DNA of 58,973 bases, taken from the IMG/VR virus record IMGVR_UViG_3300007735_000765, positions 1-58,973 of that record; one strand, written 5' to 3'. Under the pieces are notes generated by a model. It worked only from the letters and a program-made list of their open reading frames with translations. It was not told the origin of the DNA and made no database searches. Below are positions 7,842 through 16,064 of the stretch, piece after piece. The translations under genes were made by a program, and so were the position numbers. The number at the start of each line of letters is the position of its first letter. Position 1 is the stretch's first letter. Source of the stretch: a virus.

Positions 7842-8626
7842 TCTGTGATAATCTTGTAATAAATGTCTGCAAGATATTCTTGGCTTTCGGGTGCGCCATG
7901 GTATCCAGGATCTTCTCCTTTAAAAGGATACTTCCATGTGGCATGCTGTGGCAATAGATTGTTGTCGGTGATTAGATATCGATCAGGTACAATTTTGGGA
8001 ATGATACTTCTAACCGTACTGGCATTCCATAAGTTATCAGGCAAAACAATAAACTTGATGCCAGCCAAATAAGTCTGCACAATACCATCTCTCATGATCC
8101 AAGTATCCATTTGCAGTTTCCAATTACTGTCATACAAATGATTGATGTATTGTTTAACTGCGTTCTGTGTATTCTTATCAATTTTAGCCGCACGATAAGG
8201 ATGCACATAATTCTCCGCCAAACTAAAGATTGTTTCGCAGATCATTGTGTATGGACGGTTATTATAGTTTACATTATTGATACCTAGTTCGGGCACATAT
8301 CCATTTTTGATGTCGATGTTCTGTAAGTGCATTTGCAGATCACTGCCCGGACCTTTGTAGTCTCGGTCTGAAAATTGATAAGGGGCGGCAGTGGCTGGGA
8401 TTTCCATTCTGTCATGAAATGTTGGCGCAATGATCGCAAAGTCTGGACGCTGACGAATTACTTCTTCAATTTGAAGTCTTATTCCACCGTTGCTACAGCC
8501 TTGTCTAGCCAAATGTACTAAATCCCAATCTAATTTTCTTGCTAATACTTCTGCATAACTTGTGCCTGGCAGTGTTTCGCTGGGGCCGCTAAAACTACAG
8601 CCGCATACTATAAGTTTCTTTTTCAT
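7829..8626 (-). CDS. SGNH/GDSL-hydrolase-like protein (265 aa)
   Basis: Block I is LIVCGCSFSGPSET (Ser nucleophile), block II HLARQGCSNGGIRLQ, and a C-terminal HGAPESQEYLADIYY provides the likely Asp/His region. Related in layout to the SGNH-like protein at 5767-6534 but clearly diverged. It overlaps the LmbE-like gene by 13 bases and the methyltransferase gene by four (ATGA). An esterase acting on surface glycan or lipid is inferred. Confidence 0.6.
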   Translation of the reverse strand: MKKKLIVCGCSFSGPSETLPGTSYAEVLARKLDWDLVHLARQGCSNGGIRLQIEEVIRQRPDFAIIAPTFHDRMEIPATAAPYQFSDRDYKGPGSDLQMHLQNIDIKNGYVPELGINNVNYNNRPYTMICETIFSLAENYVHPYRAAKIDKNTQNAVKQYINHLYDSNWKLQMDTWIMRDGIVQTYLAGIKFIVLPDNLWNASTVRSIIPKIVPDRYLITDNNLLPQHATWKYPFKGEDPGYHGAPESQEYLADIYYKIITEWQD

Positions 8627-9231
8627 AACTTTATCTTTTCAATAATATTAACTAATTGATCCCTGTGCCATAATTTTAAACTTCGATCAGTTTGTTCATG
8701 ATCCGCAATACTATCTAATGCATCAGGGAAATACCACGGGGCGGCAGACCAGTTGACGTGAGCAAACGGACACAGATCTCGATAATCGGGACTTAAACTA
8801 TCTTTGCCCATGTTTCCGCTATCTGTTGTTAATAGAAATCGTATGTCACTGGATATGAAATTTTTTAAAAATCTTAATTTATCTTCATTGGACAAATGAA
8901 TCATAACGTCACTGGATAAAACTAAATCTACATGTGGGATAGGATCAGATGTGCAGTCATGGTGAAGCACAGTAATATCTGGAAAAAGAACGCTGGCTCT
9001 ACCAACATGAAATAACGATATATCTCCGCCTATATAGTTTATGTTATTACCTGCAAAATCTATGTGCCGGGTCCAGTGCCTATCTTTACAGCCACTATCG
9101 AATACACTGTTTACGTTGTATTTTCTAAATAAATCCAACAAGTCTGATAATCGTTCTAGATAACCAGACTCCAAACTAGTCGAGGGCGTTTTATTATAAG
9201 ATTCGACTTTGATTCTTAATACTTCATTCAT
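8623..9231 (-). CDS. Class I SAM-dependent methyltransferase-like protein
   Basis: A 202-residue Rossmann-type protein: motif I is VFDSGCKDRHWTRHI, motif II YIGGDIS, and motif IV/V LVLSSDVMIHLSNEDKLRFL, which is the small-molecule methyltransferase pattern (DxVxxxxVLxHL). Motif I is unusual in carrying SGCKD in place of GxGxG. Substrate unknown. It is embedded in a coupled string with SGNH and LmbE-like genes, so a sugar or lipid substrate is plausible. Confidence 0.6.
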   Translation of the reverse strand: MNEVLRIKVESYNKTPSTSLESGYLERLSDLLDLFRKYNVNSVFDSGCKDRHWTRHIDFAGNNINYIGGDISLFHVGRASVLFPDITVLHHDCTSDPIPHVDLVLSSDVMIHLSNEDKLRFLKNFISSDIRFLLTTDSGNMGKDSLSPDYRDLCPFAHVNWSAAPWYFPDALDSIADHEQTDRSLKLWHRDQLVNIIEKIKL

Positions 9232-9410
9232 TCGTGATTTTTATTTGTTAGCTCAGGCTTGCTGTAAAAGTATCCATACTCTTTGTGTAACCATTCTACA
9301 AATTTGTAAACTTCATTGGCTTGAAAGTCTCTGTGGGCACGTTGTTCGTTATATAACTTACTGGCGTTGTGTAAATTATGCAACCAGTCTTTTTCTGACA
9401 TCTGTGACAT
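9228..9410 (-). CDS. Small hypothetical protein (60 aa)
   Basis: Not recognised. A short charged helical protein (MSQMSEKDWLHNLHNASKLY, then FVEWLHKEYGYFYSKPE). Coupled to the methyltransferase gene by a four-base overlap and preceded by AAGGAAATAAAATG-type spacing, so it is probably translated. Confidence 0.5.
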   Translation of the reverse strand: MSQMSEKDWLHNLHNASKLYNEQRAHRDFQANEVYKFVEWLHKEYGYFYSKPELTNKNHE

Positions 9411-9419
9411 TTTATTTCC

Positions 9420-9923
9420 TTACCACACTTTAGTATAATTCACTACCTCACTTTGTCTAGTAATATCTTTAACAAAGTAAACACAGAGAGGTTTTTCTGT
9501 GCCAGTCTCTAGTGGAATGGCCAACATCTGCCCGGGCTTGAGTTTAGGAAAGTACCATTTGACATCTTGATAGATGTCAATGACTTCCACAGGAAAAAAC
9601 TCAGGCCTAAAACTACTCAAGGGATTAAATGCAAAAACACTGAATCCCCTATCGTTGATGCTGGTCAATGGCACTACTTCAAGGTCGCCTAAATCAGGTT
9701 CTCCTATTAGCATCTGCCAGTCCATGGGCATTTTAATAATGTGTCCGCCTATGTTTAGTACTAGTGCAGGACTGTTAAATGATTCTAAGAAAATTAAAGG
9801 TATCCAAAAATAATCAGGATCTTTTGGATCACTGTTGTCTAAGACACAAAATCTTATGTCGTTGACTTCTTCGGGAATATCATTTAATTCGTAGCTGGTA
9901 TTTTCTAATGTTAATAATCTCAT
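9420..9923 (-). CDS. Hypothetical phage protein near uvsW (167 aa)
   Basis: Not recognised as a named family. It is a beta-rich protein with LVLNIGGHIIKMPMDWQMLI and LKPGQMLAIPLETG. Expression is from a TTGACT/TATACT promoter whose -10 is covered by the same palindrome as in front of the primase, five bases before the ATG. Sharing that operator suggests timing together with the replication genes. No catalytic motif is visible. Confidence 0.5.
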   Translation of the reverse strand: MRLLTLENTSYELNDIPEEVNDIRFCVLDNSDPKDPDYFWIPLIFLESFNSPALVLNIGGHIIKMPMDWQMLIGEPDLGDLEVVPLTSINDRGFSVFAFNPLSSFRPEFFPVEVIDIYQDVKWYFPKLKPGQMLAIPLETGTEKPLCVYFVKDITRQSEVVNYTKVW

Positions 9924-9928
9924 AGTAT

Positions 9929-9959
9929 GTTAGTATACACTAACTTAGATCAAAGTCAA
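9929..9959 (-). promoter_or_regulatory. Sigma70-type promoter with palindromic operator over the -10
   Basis: On the minus strand TTGACT (9954-9959) and TATACT (9932-9937) are 16 bases apart. The palindrome gttagtatacactaac at 9929-9944 is identical to the one at 1213-1228 and equally spaced from its ATG. Confidence 0.6.
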
Positions 9960-11446
9960 GTCTTCCAGTCAACTTTTTCCAAGCTAAATGGATAATTTGC
10001 TTCCTTGTAAAATTGTTTGCGTTTAGTTAAATGTCTTTTTGCGAACTTGCAGGTGCTGGTGATGTCCCAAATTTCCACATGATCTTTGTCTTGAGCTTTT
10101 CTGATGCCCCTACCAATACTTTGGATGACTCGCACAAAGCTCTTGCCAGGCTCAAACAGCACCAAGTTAAAGATCCGAGGAATATTAATTCCAACCGCTG
10201 CCACACCGTAAGTTGCGATGATGACTTTATTTGTTGCGCTGGCGACTTCGTCATACTCTTCTTTTCTATCTTTGCTTTTTGTGTTGCCCGAAATGAAAGT
10301 AACATCGGGTTTATCTGACAGTAAACTGAATAAAGTACTTAGTTCAGTCTGCAGAATTTTACCTGTTTCAATACGATCTACTAGGATTAATGTATTGCCG
10401 CTGTCCTTGATCTTATCCACCAAACGTGCAATATGTGATACACGTTCTGTGTTAGTAGTAAGATATTTTAGTTCTGCTTGATATTCTTTGTACTCGACTA
10501 AGTCAATATACTGTAAAATGTTAACATGGCAGTTAGCTAAATGCCCGGCTTCCTGTAGTTCGCTGGCACTGAGCTTGCCTACCACTGGTCCTATGCAACA
10601 ATGCAGAGCTTGGAAAGCATAGTCCTCTTTGGGCACTGTGCCAGTTAGTCCCCAACGAATAGGTATTCTGGCAAACACCGAACTCAGCAGAGTCTTGAGT
10701 GCATCTGCTTTGGCACTGTGTGCTTCGTCAACCATAACACAGACCACATTCTCGATGAAGTCCATTATATGTACATCTGTTTCAAAGTTTTTACTGTTCT
10801 TGAGTAGTGTATTTAGACTTTGCCAAGTACAGATAGTGTGTGTTCGAGTATATTCTTTTCTGTCCCCGAACAGTACACCTACATCCAAACCCATGTTGAT
10901 ATAGTCTGCTTCTGTTTGACGCACTAGGTCTTTACTGGGCACAATTACAATACTACGACCATAATTCTGCACACTTGCAGATAATGCCGCTGTGATCAGC
11001 GTTTTACCAGCACCTGTGGCCACTTCTTGTATGCACTGTGGATTTTCTAAGAATCTATTAATGATCTCAACTTGATAATCCCGTAGCAGTATAGGTGTAC
11101 CCTCCATGGGATGACCTTTGGGCCAATTGACATGGGCGAAGCTAGTTTCGTGGACCTGTCCGAATTCGAATACTGTGCTGTATTCCCTAACGTCGTCTAC
11201 TTCAACATCATAGCCACGTTCTTCTAGATATGGTAGTATGTCTGGCAATAAGTTGATGTAAGTAGTGCCGCCCAGGTTGAAAAAAGGAATCTTTCCGTCC
11301 CACCGACCTAAACGAACCGCGGGCAAATATCTTGCCCCGGGTATCTCATACTTAAATTTGTCTACTAGACGTTTTTTATCTGTTAACTCAAGACCATCGA
11401 TCTTTACGTTTACTTCATCTTTAATTAATAGTTTAGCGATGGCCAT
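9956..11446 (-). CDS. uvsW: UvsW-type recombination DNA helicase
   Basis: A 496-residue SF2 helicase. Visible motifs: Walker A EVATGAGKTLITAAL near residue 143, DEAH-type VDEAHSAK near 240, WGLTGTVPKED (motif III), and motif VI SIGRGIRKAQDK near 440. The ~100-residue N-terminal domain and total length match T4 UvsW, which unwinds R-loops and branched DNA and turns off origin-type replication. The gene starts at 11446, on the stop of its partner gene. Confident on fold and motifs and on the T4-type context (UvsX, UvsY and gp32-like genes at 52-57 kb). Confidence 0.9.
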   Translation of the reverse strand: MAIAKLLIKDEVNVKIDGLELTDKKRLVDKFKYEIPGARYLPAVRLGRWDGKIPFFNLGGTTYINLLPDILPYLEERGYDVEVDDVREYSTVFEFGQVHETSFAHVNWPKGHPMEGTPILLRDYQVEIINRFLENPQCIQEVATGAGKTLITAALSASVQNYGRSIVIVPSKDLVRQTEADYINMGLDVGVLFGDRKEYTRTHTICTWQSLNTLLKNSKNFETDVHIMDFIENVVCVMVDEAHSAKADALKTLLSSVFARIPIRWGLTGTVPKEDYAFQALHCCIGPVVGKLSASELQEAGHLANCHVNILQYIDLVEYKEYQAELKYLTTNTERVSHIARLVDKIKDSGNTLILVDRIETGKILQTELSTLFSLLSDKPDVTFISGNTKSKDRKEEYDEVASATNKVIIATYGVAAVGINIPRIFNLVLFEPGKSFVRVIQSIGRGIRKAQDKDHVEIWDITSTCKFAKRHLTKRKQFYKEANYPFSLEKVDWKT

Positions 11447-12498
11447 TATCTTAGGTATATAATTTTTTCGGCATTGATTTGCCAGCTTTCTTTTTTACTA
11501 CCGATCATAGTCTCGGTATAACTGACCATTAACTTAGCAAACACATTATAACTTCTGCCCTTGTTTAGATGTTTTATTTCGTCAGTATCGTCTTTGGGCA
11601 AGCCTGTGGTATAAACATACACAGGCAATCTATTTACTAGTCTAGCATATTCAACTATAGAATCCAAGCTGATATCATCTCGATTAACAGTGCTGGCTCT
11701 TTTATTTACAATACTGCACAGTGTACGATTGTCGCCCAGTATAGCACAGACTTCTTCTTTGATATTATCTGCTACTTCATAGCCCAGCGTTTCGGCATTG
11801 TCTACTAGTCTTAGAATATTATCTTGATTTAATTCTCCAATGTTTTGTTGAACGTATTCAAGCAAGGCCTTGGGTGCGTTGGTAATAGTATATCCGGAGT
11901 CAGATTTTTGTAAGCAGATTTTATGATCCTGTTGTTCCACTGCTAACATTTGATTATAAAGCTGTTCTATTTCTGCAGAGACTTGAATGCCGTGTACGTC
12001 CTTCATGGCCATGACCCAGTTAAGATTACTTTCAGTCATTGACATATACCATATCTTTCGATCATGATCAAAATGTGAATGTCCCCGGCCGTCCTTGGCC
12101 TGCTTTTTAACTGCATCAATTAATTTTACATCATAGGGAAATCGAACTTCAAACATACCATCGACGATGTCCACCCGTTTAGATCTATCTATAACTCGTA
12201 GTGGTGTTCTAAATTGATCCACTACGTCAGGAACAATAACAGGCGGGGTGAGTTTACTTAATTGTCGGCGATACTTGTCTACAATTTTTTTAGCAAGTTC
12301 GCCTTGTTTGTCTGTGTAACCTTTGTTATTGATAGCAGTCTGTTCGGCCAAACTACTGACAATGGCAACATCATATCTGGCCAAACTCAGTGGACTAGGT
12401 TGATTGTCGAAAATGCCCAAGAGTTTTCCCTGGGCGTTTCGCCAGCCACCGATAAATTCTATATAGTCTTCGACGTAGGTAAACTGAAACATACTCAT
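11446..12498 (-). CDS. UvsW-associated protein, possible HARP-like domain (350 aa)
   Basis: No named family recognised with certainty. The centre (FEVRFPYDVKLIDAVKKQ, then FDHDRKIWYMSM) has the pattern of the small HARP/HIRAN-like accessory domain found next to some SF2 remodelling helicases: a strand, a helix, then a basic Lys/Arg-x-Trp. It abuts uvsW with a one-base overlap, so the two proteins probably act together on branched DNA. The C-terminal third may be a second helical domain. Partner role is inferred. Confidence 0.5.
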   Translation of the reverse strand: MSMFQFTYVEDYIEFIGGWRNAQGKLLGIFDNQPSPLSLARYDVAIVSSLAEQTAINNKGYTDKQGELAKKIVDKYRRQLSKLTPPVIVPDVVDQFRTPLRVIDRSKRVDIVDGMFEVRFPYDVKLIDAVKKQAKDGRGHSHFDHDRKIWYMSMTESNLNWVMAMKDVHGIQVSAEIEQLYNQMLAVEQQDHKICLQKSDSGYTITNAPKALLEYVQQNIGELNQDNILRLVDNAETLGYEVADNIKEEVCAILGDNRTLCSIVNKRASTVNRDDISLDSIVEYARLVNRLPVYVYTTGLPKDDTDEIKHLNKGRSYNVFAKLMVSYTETMIGSKKESWQINAEKIIYLR

Positions 12499-12530
12499 AC
12501 TTATATTTTACTAGATACAAAGAACAAAGT

Positions 12531-12558
12531 CAAAAAAATCCCTGCCGAAGCAGGGATT
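12531..12558 (-). terminator. Rho-independent terminator after the SPFH operon
   Basis: On the minus strand AATCCCTGC-TTCG-GCAGGGATT followed by a run of seven T. The perfect nine-pair stem with UUCG loop ends the operon whose last gene is 12608-13423, before the uvsW-partner gene. Confidence 0.85.
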
Positions 12559-12563
12559 AAAAT

Positions 12564-12600
12564 GGATCACCACAGGAGCTAACTGTGTTTTTGGTGATCC
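12564..12600 (-). ncRNA. Stem-closed hairpin between the SPFH gene and its terminator
   Basis: GGATCACCA and TGGTGATCC form a perfect nine-pair outer stem. A nested CACAG/CTGTG stem lies inside. It directly precedes the terminator, so it will form the 3' end region of the mRNA. Stability element or small RNA is inferred. Confidence 0.45.
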
Positions 12601-12607
12601 CAAACTT

Positions 12608-13423
12608 TTACTTGCCCACAGGTAAATTAGGTACAACACCTGCACCTAAGACCAATGTGCCACCTTTGAAGTTGCGAATACCTTCGGCAAGAATGATCTG
12701 TGCTTCCGCCTGCTTCATACGAGTCTGCGCATCCATGTATTGGATAGCACCAGCATTGCTGTTCAGTGCGGCAATACGTCGAGCTTCAGCCTGTGCGGTG
12801 GCCACTTCAACTTCTTTTTGCTTGAGTTCGTTCTTGGCTTTGACCAACTCATTGGCACTGGCCACAATAGCGTCAGCGGGCACAATGTTACGAATTAGCA
12901 CCTGGCTCACATTGATCATACCATCCAGCTTTTCGTCTGCTAGTGTGCGGACTACAATTTCACGAATATCTGCTTCCATGGCCTGCCGATTATCAGCCAT
13001 GTCCAAAGCTTCATACTTACGTGCGCTCTTGTAAATAGCGTTACGAGTAGCGTTGAAAATGTAGTTATACATCAAGTAAACGTCGCCATTGTGTGTAGCA
13101 TGAAAGCTCTTGTTTTTAGTATTATACAAATCGCTGACGTTGGCTTGATTGATGTTATAAACAACCAAAGCATCAAAGTCCTTCATTGTACTGTTGTCTC
13201 GGGCCAAAGGGGTCATGTCTTCGACTTTCACACTTACGTCTTTAATGGGGAAAGTCAGCACTTCACCTACAATAGTTTGATTGAACGACCCAGGCAATAG
13301 TTCAGTGCCGCTGACCTGTTTGTCAAAACCGCGGCGCAGACCAACCTCACCGGTTTCAATACGAGTACAGCCTGCGGCCAGCAGTGAAGCCGCAACAATA
13401 CCAAGAATAGCAAAACGTTTCAT
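12608..13423 (-). CDS. SPFH/prohibitin-domain lipoprotein
   Basis: A 271-residue protein starting with a lipoprotein signal (MKRFAILGIVAASLLAAGC; lipobox LAAGC, Cys19). An SPFH domain follows (TGEVGLRRGFDKQVSG, VKVEDMTPLARDNSTMKDFD), then an Ala/Glu-rich coiled coil (KNELKQKEVEVATAQAEARR) and a C-terminal helix. SPFH proteins form membrane-bound rings that protect or organise membranes and often restrain FtsH. Phage copies are known but uncommon; here the anchor is lipid rather than a membrane helix. It could guard the infected-cell envelope against lysis or superinfection (inference). Preceded by AAGGAACTAAAAATG. Confidence 0.8.
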   Translation of the reverse strand: MKRFAILGIVAASLLAAGCTRIETGEVGLRRGFDKQVSGTELLPGSFNQTIVGEVLTFPIKDVSVKVEDMTPLARDNSTMKDFDALVVYNINQANVSDLYNTKNKSFHATHNGDVYLMYNYIFNATRNAIYKSARKYEALDMADNRQAMEADIREIVVRTLADEKLDGMINVSQVLIRNIVPADAIVASANELVKAKNELKQKEVEVATAQAEARRIAALNSNAGAIQYMDAQTRMKQAEAQIILAEGIRNFKGGTLVLGAGVVPNLPVGK

Positions 13424-13433
13424 TTTTAGTTCC

Positions 13434-13610
13434 TTAAAAGAGAATTACGAGAGTGATTAAAATTGCAAAAGTAAGTATAGCACAGACTGCACTGTAGGTC
13501 AAGAGTCGGGCTAATGCCCATTGCTCTTTGCCAGTCATTGACCTTACGGCATTGATGCCGAAAAAGAAAAGACCGAATATAATAATAAAAGCTAGTACGA
13601 CTCTAATCAT
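13434..13610 (-). CDS. Small two-helix membrane protein (58 aa)
   Basis: MIRVVLAFIIIFGLFFFGIN is a strong membrane segment, and a second hydrophobic helix (YSAVCAILTFAILITLVILF) ends the protein. The connecting loop is charged. It overlaps the next small gene at ATGA and lies ten bases before the SPFH lipoprotein. A membrane partner of that protein is possible. Confidence 0.55.
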   Translation of the reverse strand: MIRVVLAFIIIFGLFFFGINAVRSMTGKEQWALARLLTYSAVCAILTFAILITLVILF

Positions 13611-13765
13611 TTTAGATCACACGCAGTTTTGATTTTGTCAGCATCTATGCCTGCACGAATTGCTTCAATGCGACAGTTGCTTTTGCCGTACTCCATGATA
13701 GCCAACGGAGCAAACATTGCTACAGCAATACCAACACAGAGAATCGCTATCCATTTAGTATCCAT
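13607..13765 (-). CDS. Small single-pass membrane protein (52 aa)
   Basis: MDTKWIAILCVGIAVAMFAP is a membrane or signal helix; the rest (MEYGKSNCRIEAIRAGIDAD) is soluble with two Cys. Stop and start overlaps with both neighbours (TAATG and ATGA) show it is translated as part of the operon. Function unknown; it belongs to the SPFH operon. Confidence 0.55.
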   Translation of the reverse strand: MDTKWIAILCVGIAVAMFAPLAIMEYGKSNCRIEAIRAGIDADKIKTACDLK

Positions 13766-14157
13766 TACATGATCCTTTCTACATCAGTTTCTTTTTTGTT
13801 TGCAAGAATTGCATACATTTTCTTTTTTTCTTCGCGTTCTTTGGCCAGACGCTGACGCTCAACTTCTTTGGCTTCGTATTTCTTGCGTTTCTTGTCGTCG
13901 CTTAGACGCAGTAACATGTCGTATTGTTGAGCACGGGCCCAACCAGCCATGAAGATTTCAATTTCACGAAATGTTCCAGAATAGATATCAGCGTCCCGGC
14001 TAAACACAGGTAGAGCATCACCATCGGGGTAAAGTGTTACCATGTCCGTGGCATCTTCTCGGCCCCAGCCATGCTTGGGGCTACCTAATCGAAAGCCCAG
14101 AAGTTTGGCCTGTGCTTCAATGCGTTGCCAGCGAGTGTAGGTTGTGTATCCGCTCAT
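13765..14157 (-). CDS. Hypothetical phage protein (130 aa)
   Basis: Not recognised. An N-terminal globular part (SGYTTYTRWQRIEAQAKLLG, then DMVTLYPDGDALPVFSRDAD) is followed by a long highly charged helix (KKRKKYEAKEVERQRLAKER) that may form a coiled coil or bind nucleic acid. The domain resembles small phage proteins of unknown role carried in early gene clusters. It overlaps its neighbours by one and four bases. Confidence 0.55.
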   Translation of the reverse strand: MSGYTTYTRWQRIEAQAKLLGFRLGSPKHGWGREDATDMVTLYPDGDALPVFSRDADIYSGTFREIEIFMAGWARAQQYDMLLRLSDDKKRKKYEAKEVERQRLAKEREEKKKMYAILANKKETDVERIM

Positions 14158-14468
14158 CGCTTTTTCAATCCCAATAAAATCTGTTCTTCGTTAGTAAGTT
14201 TAGACATTGCCTGCGCTCTAGCTTCTTGTTTTGCCTTTTTGCGAGCCAGTGCTTCTTGCGCTTGACGATCTGCTTCTTTATGAACTAGCCACCAATCGCG
14301 AACTTCGTCGTCTTTGAGTAGCAGGAAATCTTCTTTTTCAAGTTCTTCTAGTGCTTGCATGGCTTTACAGGCAATGCGAGCCAATCGATCATTTTGTTTT
14401 TTCAGTGCTTGAACTTCGCTGTTGGATCGATCGTAACTGCGGTCATCTTCATAGTCTCTGCAAGGCAT
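14154..14468 (-). CDS. Hypothetical phage protein, MPCRDY-type (104 aa)
   Basis: The opening MPCRDYEDD is common among small phage proteins of unknown role. The rest is a long charged coiled-coil-like helix (QALKKQNDRLARIACKAMQA, EADRQAQEALARKKAKQEAR). Preceded by a clear Shine-Dalgarno (GGAGGTCTAAC). It heads a four-gene coupled string ending in the SPFH lipoprotein. Confidence 0.55.
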   Translation of the reverse strand: MPCRDYEDDRSYDRSNSEVQALKKQNDRLARIACKAMQALEELEKEDFLLLKDDEVRDWWLVHKEADRQAQEALARKKAKQEARAQAMSKLTNEEQILLGLKKR

Positions 14469-14488
14469 GTTAGACCTCCTATGTTGAT

Positions 14489-14605
14489 TTATGCTCCGTA
14501 ATACTCTGTAGACTTTACAGTAAATCCAGATTCACGAGCTTCGTTTGCTTCTTCTATTGTATCTACACTGTACAAAAACAAGTCACCATCCCACACTTGA
14601 TACAT
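14489..14605 (-). CDS. Tiny hypothetical protein (38 aa)
   Basis: An acidic peptide, MYQVWDGDLFLYSVDTIEEA then NEARESGFTVKSTEYYGA, with the look of a one-strand-pair plus helix phage miniprotein. It starts two bases after the stop of the next small gene. Supported by coding-like composition and tight packing only. Confidence 0.45.
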   Translation of the reverse strand: MYQVWDGDLFLYSVDTIEEANEARESGFTVKSTEYYGA

Positions 14606-14607
14606 AA

Positions 14608-14721
14608 TTAACTTCCAAAAATTGAAAATAAAAATATTAGAAATGCCCAACCGGGATGCCCTGTCATTGCTACAAACAAGGCTAGTATAGTTCCAAAAAA
14701 TACTTTGTCAGAATTGTCCAT
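14608..14721 (-). CDS. Tiny membrane protein (37 aa)
   Basis: MDNSDKVFFGTILALFVAMT then a second hydrophobic stretch (GWAFLIFLFSIFGS): one or two membrane segments. Its start overlaps the end of the pilin-like gene by 14 bases. Co-expression with pilin-like and AAA+ genes is likely; function unknown. Confidence 0.45.
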   Translation of the reverse strand: MDNSDKVFFGTILALFVAMTGHPGWAFLIFLFSIFGS

Positions 14722-14956
14722 TTTGGCACCTTACACCTTTGCCAAATTCATCAAGGATCTGTCGAGCATTACCTTTTTGATCCATGACGAATTTGTAGCC
14801 TTCGATGCAACGACTTTCGGTAACACCATTGATGCCGATACTGACGTTGCTGTTACCGGATGTTCCAAATAGCAAGGGCATGGCAATTAAAATAACAGTA
14901 GCACCAATGACTACCAGTACCATGATCTCAATCAATGTCATACCCTGCTGTTTCAT
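14708..14956 (-). CDS. Type IV pilin-like / pseudopilin-like protein
   Basis: An 82-residue protein whose N-terminus (MKQQGMTLIEIMVLVVIGAT) is a textbook prepilin start: short basic leader, Gly before a Met, Thr-Leu-Ile-Glu with Glu5, then a hydrophobic helix. After it comes a short soluble part with two Cys (ESRCIEGYKF, GVRCQNGQF) that could form a disulfide, as in pilins. A host prepilin peptidase could process it. A phage gene of this kind might insert into or block host pili or secretion systems. That role is inference. Confidence 0.65.
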   Translation of the reverse strand: MKQQGMTLIEIMVLVVIGATVILIAMPLLFGTSGNSNVSIGINGVTESRCIEGYKFVMDQKGNARQILDEFGKGVRCQNGQF

Positions 14957-14957
14957 A

Positions 14958-15986
14958 TTAAACTCCTTGGGGCTTCATGCAAGTAGTTGCCGCCATGGCC
15001 TTCCAACGCATAGGAAAGCTCTTGCGCAGATCTGCAATCTTCAGTGCCATACGCAACGACATTTCACGAAGCTTGTTCTTGTTATCGTTCATAAAGTCGA
15101 TAATCTCGTCTTGAGCACACTGCTCAAAATCGTAGTCCTTAAACAATTCGCCGTCTGCGGCAATCTGCTTAATACGCAGGATCTTGTCACGCATAGTGTC
15201 CAAGGTCAAATCCAAATAGTGGCAACGACTCTGCAGAGCTTCCAAGTGGTCACGAAGCTTTTGACTCTTCATGCCGTCAAACTTAAGGTTAGTGATAAAA
15301 ATCACACTTCCGTTAAAGTTAAACTGATCTGGGATGCCTTCACGGCGCAGAGTGCTGGACTCTGACAACCAACTAATCTTACGCTTCTTACCTGAGTCCA
15401 ACGCACCTTTGAGCAAGTTCAAAGAAACGTCATCAAGCAAGATGCTGTCACAGTCGTCAAACACCACAACACAGTTGGGGTCAGAATACTTGTAAAGAGT
15501 TTGATACAAGCCGATAGGGGTAGCACTACCTTTAACAACTTCTGCACGAAGCTTCTTACCGGCAATCTGTTCAAACAGAGTAGCCTTTTCAATCTCTTGT
15601 TCAACACCAAAACTCTTACCAACACCAGGGGGACCTGACACAATCATAGCACGAATGTCGCCATTGGTAGCGGCCTTGGTCATGTCATGCAAAATGTCAA
15701 AACGCTCACGAATACGCTCCATAGCCTGCTCGTCAGTTTCGGTGACTTGAGCTTCTTGGATTTGAGCAGTGACCTGCACATCGCCGGTGACAAATTCGTA
15801 TGCGGCCACACCGTCCACTTTGATGCGGATAGTTTCAGGGCAGTCAGGGAAAGTGTTGTTATTACGAACAGTGACGTGGCCGCCGTTTGCGGTACGCTTA
15901 TACTGCTCAACCAGTTCAAAACACAGACCGTTCACAGTCTTGTTACGATAAGAACCGCTACGAATACGAATAGTTGCTTGCGACAT
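14958..15986 (-). CDS. AAA+ ATPase (342 aa)
   Basis: Walker A is VSGPPGVGKSFG near residue 122 and Walker B VVFDDCDSILLDD near 182, followed by a sensor-type Asn (IFITNLKFDG). The N-terminal ~100 residues form a separate beta-rich domain; the C-terminal part is helical and ends KPQGV. The SGPPGVGKS/FDDCD pattern is found in ATPases of unknown role in T4-like marine phages. It has its own strong promoter and an AAGGAG ribosome site. Partner and substrate unknown. Confidence 0.75.
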   Translation of the reverse strand: MSQATIRIRSGSYRNKTVNGLCFELVEQYKRTANGGHVTVRNNNTFPDCPETIRIKVDGVAAYEFVTGDVQVTAQIQEAQVTETDEQAMERIRERFDILHDMTKAATNGDIRAMIVSGPPGVGKSFGVEQEIEKATLFEQIAGKKLRAEVVKGSATPIGLYQTLYKYSDPNCVVVFDDCDSILLDDVSLNLLKGALDSGKKRKISWLSESSTLRREGIPDQFNFNGSVIFITNLKFDGMKSQKLRDHLEALQSRCHYLDLTLDTMRDKILRIKQIAADGELFKDYDFEQCAQDEIIDFMNDNKNKLREMSLRMALKIADLRKSFPMRWKAMAATTCMKPQGV

Positions 15987-16014
15987 CTGTTAGCTCCTTT
16001 GTTGCAATACAGTT

Positions 16015-16043
16015 ATTATAACAAAATACCCATTTTTGGTCAA
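16015..16043 (-). promoter_or_regulatory. Sigma70 promoter of the AAA+ gene
   Basis: TTGACC (16038-16043) and TATAAT (16015-16020) on the minus strand, exactly 17 bases apart, followed by a short leader with AAGGAG before ATG 15986. A palindrome lies about 20 bases upstream at 16065-16080. Confidence 0.8.
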
Positions 16044-16064
16044 TACCCAAGTAAACTGTAAGGT

